This document shows, one piece after another, positions 61,744 through 64,000 of a DNA stretch of 64,000 nucleotides. A program made the position numbers and the translations under genes. Position 1 is the stretch's first letter; every line of letters begins with the position of its first letter. The stretch comes from an uncultured Maribacter sp. (GTDB taxonomy: Bacteria > Bacteroidota > Bacteroidia > Flavobacteriales > Flavobacteriaceae): assembly GCF_947495965.1 (NCBI RefSeq), contig NZ_CANMBB010000001.1, positions 647,728-711,727 of the forward strand, read 5' to 3'. A model generated the notes under the pieces. That model was not told the origin of the DNA and ran no database searches. It was given only the letters and a program-made list of their open reading frames with translations.

Positions 61744-61803
61744 TAATTATTACTATCTTAATAGTAATAATTAAAAAAGCGGTCTATTTTAGACCGCTTT
61801 TTT
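61744..61803. terminator. Two tandem hairpins, bidirectional terminator
   Basis: First hairpin: 13-base perfect stem 61744-61756 with 61761-61773, loop CTTA, without T tract. Second: AAAAAAGCGGTCTA (61773-61786) with TAGACCGCTTTTTT (61790-61803), loop TTT, T tracts on both strands. The second ends both the TerB-like gene and the convergent fbp. Confidence 0.85.
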
Positions 61804-61805
61804 AA

Positions 61806-62813
61806 TTATGCATTTTTTGCCATAAACTCATGGAGTTTTTCAACCATGTTTTTACTTCCACAGAAAAAAGGAACTCTTTGGTGCAGCTCTGTAGGTTCTA
61901 TTTCTAATATTCTACCAAAACCATCACTTGCAATACCATTAGCTTGTTCTGCTAAATATGCCATAGGGTTACACTCATACAACAAACGTAGTTTACCATT
62001 CTCTGCAATACTACTTTTTGGATACATGTAAATACCTCCTTTAATCATGTTTCTATGAAAATCTGAAACTAAAGAACCTATATATCTTGAAGTATACGGT
62101 CTATCCCCTTCTTCTTTTTGACAATATTTTATATAATCTTTTACGCCTTGCAAAAAATGAACATAGTTACCTTCGTTTACAGAATATATTTTACCATCTT
62201 CAGGGAACTGCATATTAGGGTGCGAAAGATAAAAAGTACCTAATGCAGGGTTTAATGTAAACCCATTAACTCCATCTCCAGTGCTATATACTAACATTGT
62301 AGAAGTACCGTAAACAATATATCCTGCAGCAACTTGCTCACTCCCTTTTTGTAAAAAATCTTTCATTTCTACTGGAGTACCAACAGGAGTTACTCTTCTA
62401 TATATTGAAAAAATAGTACCTACAGATACATTTACATCTATATTGGAAGACCCATCTAAAGGGTCTATTAATACTACATATTTATTTTGATGATTCTTAT
62501 CATTACTATTTATAGAAATAAAATCGTCTTCTTCTTCTGACGCAATTCCACAAACAATTTCTCTATTCTTTAGTGTTTGAATAAATTTTTCATTTGCAAG
62601 GACATCTAGTTTTTGCTGACTTTCCCCTTGTATATTAGTGTCTCCTGCATCTCCAAGAATATCTACTAAGCCGGCTTTATTAACTTCATGATTAACAACT
62701 TTAGCTGCCAATCTAAGCGCATTAATAAGTTTTGATAATTCTCCAGATGAGTATTGAAAAGAGGATTGATTTTCAATAATAAACTCTCCTAATGTTTTGT
62801 TTTTCTTAAGCAT
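61806..62813 (-). CDS. fbp: Class 1 fructose-1,6-bisphosphatase
   Basis: 335 residues, full length. The metal-binding motif [20 protein letters not shown] (about 113-132) with Asp-Pro-Leu-Asp-Gly is diagnostic; [10 protein letters not shown] and IASEEEDDF (Glu) precede it, and [20 protein letters not shown] (substrate and phosphate binding, about 242-261) follows. It makes fructose 6-phosphate in gluconeogenesis. ATG at 62813; stop lies against the second hairpin of the bidirectional terminator. Confidence 0.97.
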   Translation of the reverse strand: MLKKNKTLGEFIIENQSSFQYSSGELSKLINALRLAAKVVNHEVNKAGLVDILGDAGDTNIQGESQQKLDVLANEKFIQTLKNREIVCGIASEEEDDFISINSNDKNHQNKYVVLIDPLDGSSNIDVNVSVGTIFSIYRRVTPVGTPVEMKDFLQKGSEQVAAGYIVYGTSTMLVYSTGDGVNGFTLNPALGTFYLSHPNMQFPEDGKIYSVNEGNYVHFLQGVKDYIKYCQKEEGDRPYTSRYIGSLVSDFHRNMIKGGIYMYPKSSIAENGKLRLLYECNPMAYLAEQANGIASDGFGRILEIEPTELHQRVPFFCGSKNMVEKLHEFMAKNA

Positions 62814-62910
62814 TATTATGATTGTGTTTATTTTGATTACAAATATCGCATATTTTGTGATACTATAACGTTTTCGAATGTTTTTGATTTTTAAATTTAT
62901 AACTATGTGT

Positions 62911-62918
62911 TATATTTG
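62911..62918 (+). promoter_or_regulatory. -7 box of GNAT gene
   Basis: TATATTTG, with TTG 24 bases upstream (62884-62886), one base beyond the usual range. Drives the acetyltransferase and possibly aspartate kinase; fbp, on the other strand, has no such clear box. Confidence 0.5.
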
Positions 62919-63004
62919 TAACATGATAGTTTTTCCTTCTAAATAAATAAAGGTTAAACGCCTTATTTATAACCAAATTGTTTTTTGGAATAAAAAAATG
63001 ACCT

Positions 63005-63487
63005 ATGGATTTTATTATTAGAAATAGCGAAAAAAAGGATATGCCTCAAGTTTTAAGTTTAATTAATGAACTAGCTGTTTTTGAAAAAGAGGAAGATGCT
63101 GTAGAAGTAACTGTAGAGCAATTAGAAAAAGATGGTTTTGGAGAAAACCCACTATTTCATTGTTTTGTTGCAGAAAGTGATTCTAAAATTGTAGGTATGG
63201 CCTTAGTATACTCAAGATATTCTACTTGGAAAGGTCCTGTTATACATTTAGAAGACCTTATTGTTACTGAAGAATACAGAGGAACAGGATTAGGTTCCTC
63301 CTTATTAACCTCTGTAGTTAAACATGGTAAAAAATTAAATGTAAAAAGAATTAGTTGGGAAGTAATTGATTGGAATGAACCTGCAATATCTTTTTATGAG
63401 TCTAAAGGGGCAAATGTAATGAGAGACTGGGATGTAGTACAATTAGATGCGCAAGGAATAGAAGACTATTTAAAAAATAATAACTAA
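63005..63487 (+). CDS. GNAT-family N-acetyltransferase
   Basis: 160 residues. IRNSEKKDMPQVLSLINEL begins the fold; the acetyl-CoA loop is LIVTEEYRGTGLGSSLL (about 87-103) with the RGTGLG turn, and ISFYESKGANV (about 134-144) completes it. The wording is that of SAT/diamine-acetyltransferase-like proteins, so a polyamine or a small amine is a possible acceptor. It precedes aspartate kinase by 34 bases on the same strand. Confidence 0.9.
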   Translation: MDFIIRNSEKKDMPQVLSLINELAVFEKEEDAVEVTVEQLEKDGFGENPLFHCFVAESDSKIVGMALVYSRYSTWKGPVIHLEDLIVTEEYRGTGLGSSLLTSVVKHGKKLNVKRISWEVIDWNEPAISFYESKGANVMRDWDVVQLDAQGIEDYLKNNN

Positions 63488-63521
63488 AATAAACCCTACT
63501 CGGGGTATAAAATTAAGCTTA

Positions 63522-64000
63522 ATGAGAGTTTTTAAATTTGGAGGAGCATCTGTAAAAGATGCCAATGGTGTAAAAAATGTTGTAAAAGTATTACAAGAAG
63601 TAGGTTACAAGAATACCCTAGTAGTTGTTTCTGCTATGGGAAAAACCACCAATGGCATGGAAGCCATTGTTGGGGCATATTTTAATGACAAAAACAACTT
63701 ACCTTCTAATATACAAGAAGTTATAGATTATCATGCTGTTATTTTACATGATTTATTTCCAAATAAAGAACATGAGGTTTATAAAAGGGTTAAAGTTTTA
63801 TTTGATGAAGTTCAAGGCTTTTTAACCTGGAATAAATCTCCAAACTATAATTTTGTATATGATCAAGTTGTAGGTTATGGTGAATTAATATCTACCAGTA
63901 TCATAAGTGCCTATTTAAATGAAATTGGCATGCAAAATAACTGGTTAGATGTTCGTAGCTTAATAAAGACCAATAACATATACAGAGACACGACTGTTAA
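63522..64000 (+). CDS. Aspartate kinase, 5' part (runs off window)
   Basis: The ATG at 63522 opens a frame of 159 codons to the window edge. The amino acid kinase signature VFKFGGASVKDANGVKNV (3-20, KFGG phosphate loop) is followed by LVVVSAMGKTTNGM (33-46) and YDQVVGYGELISTSI (about 115-129), all typical of aspartate kinases. It phosphorylates aspartate, the first step to lysine, threonine and methionine. Whether a homoserine dehydrogenase or regulatory domain follows is outside the window. Confidence 0.93.
   Translation, partial: MRVFKFGGASVKDANGVKNVVKVLQEVGYKNTLVVVSAMGKTTNGMEAIVGAYFNDKNNLPSNIQEVIDYHAVILHDLFPNKEHEVYKRVKVLFDEVQGFLTWNKSPNYNFVYDQVVGYGELISTSIISAYLNEIGMQNNWLDVRSLIKTNNIYRDTTV

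Noticed and set aside
1-64000. CRISPR arrays, insertion sequences, tRNA and rRNA genes
   Set aside because: No regularly spaced repeats, transposase, terminal repeats, or cloverleaf or rRNA-like sequence was recognised. A covariance-model scan was not possible, so a missed tRNA cannot be fully excluded.

Overview
The window looks like chromosomal DNA of a flavobacterium (Bacteroidota, Flavobacteriaceae). It is A/T-rich. Promoters follow the Bacteroidota pattern (TTG, then about 17-23 bases, then TAnnTTTG). Families typical of the group are present: VCBS-repeat lipoprotein, DUF1501/DUF1800 pair with a type IX secretion C-terminal domain, TlpA-like redoxins, and a flexirubin pigment cluster. 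No tRNA, rRNA, CRISPR array or insertion sequence was recognised by eye.

Layout. 1-1912: 5' part of a VCBS/FG-GAP surface lipoprotein and a small anchored protein (minus strand). 1913-2541: the only long gene-free stretch, holding a lone -7 box and a short decayed minus-strand reading frame. 2542-6034: a three-gene defence-type operon (Cap4-like nuclease, middle component, DUF3732 ABC ATPase), i.e. a three-component ABC (ABC-3C, Lamassu-like) system. 6253-9250: tail-less SSB, small membrane protein, RecQ helicase. 9236-10307: DoxX-like protein and a Crp/Fnr regulator.

10332-42117 is a contiguous run of 32 minus-strand genes, mostly overlapping or separated by fewer than 45 bases, for a flexirubin-type pigment (aryl polyene acid esterified to a dialkylresorcinol). 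Ammonia lyase supplies a hydroxycinnamate-type starter. Two ACPs, intact ketosynthases, a ketosynthase/chain-length-factor-like pair, a half-size ketosynthase, FabG and three hotdog dehydratase-like proteins can build the polyene. DarA and DarB make the resorcinol. A thioesterase, acyltransferases, a methyltransferase and oxidoreductases would tailor or join the parts. An ABC exporter, an MMPL fusion, LolA and lipoproteins fit transport to the outer membrane. A flavin-dependent halogenase/hydroxylase-like gene (42221-43459) diverges from the cluster across a palindrome lying over a strong minus-strand promoter. A lone -7 box near 20603 suggests that the last six genes can be transcribed separately.

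43518-64000 is mostly ordinary chromosome: PAP2 phosphatase, Tex, OmpA-like protein, lipocalin lipoprotein, tiny Cys-rich protein, ferritin, MetG, DUF1501/DUF1800 pair, YraN, ACT-like protein, TlpA-like redoxin, Mfd, TerB-like protein, fructose-bisphosphatase, GNAT acetyltransferase and the 5' part of aspartate kinase. Several starts were moved downstream because the longest frame began at a TTG, some of them inside promoter elements (DoxX, GT2, Mfd).

The strongest candidates for unusual biology are the ABC-3C operon, the non-canonical ketosynthase-fold proteins and MMPL-acyltransferase fusion of the pigment cluster, and the palindrome controlling that cluster.
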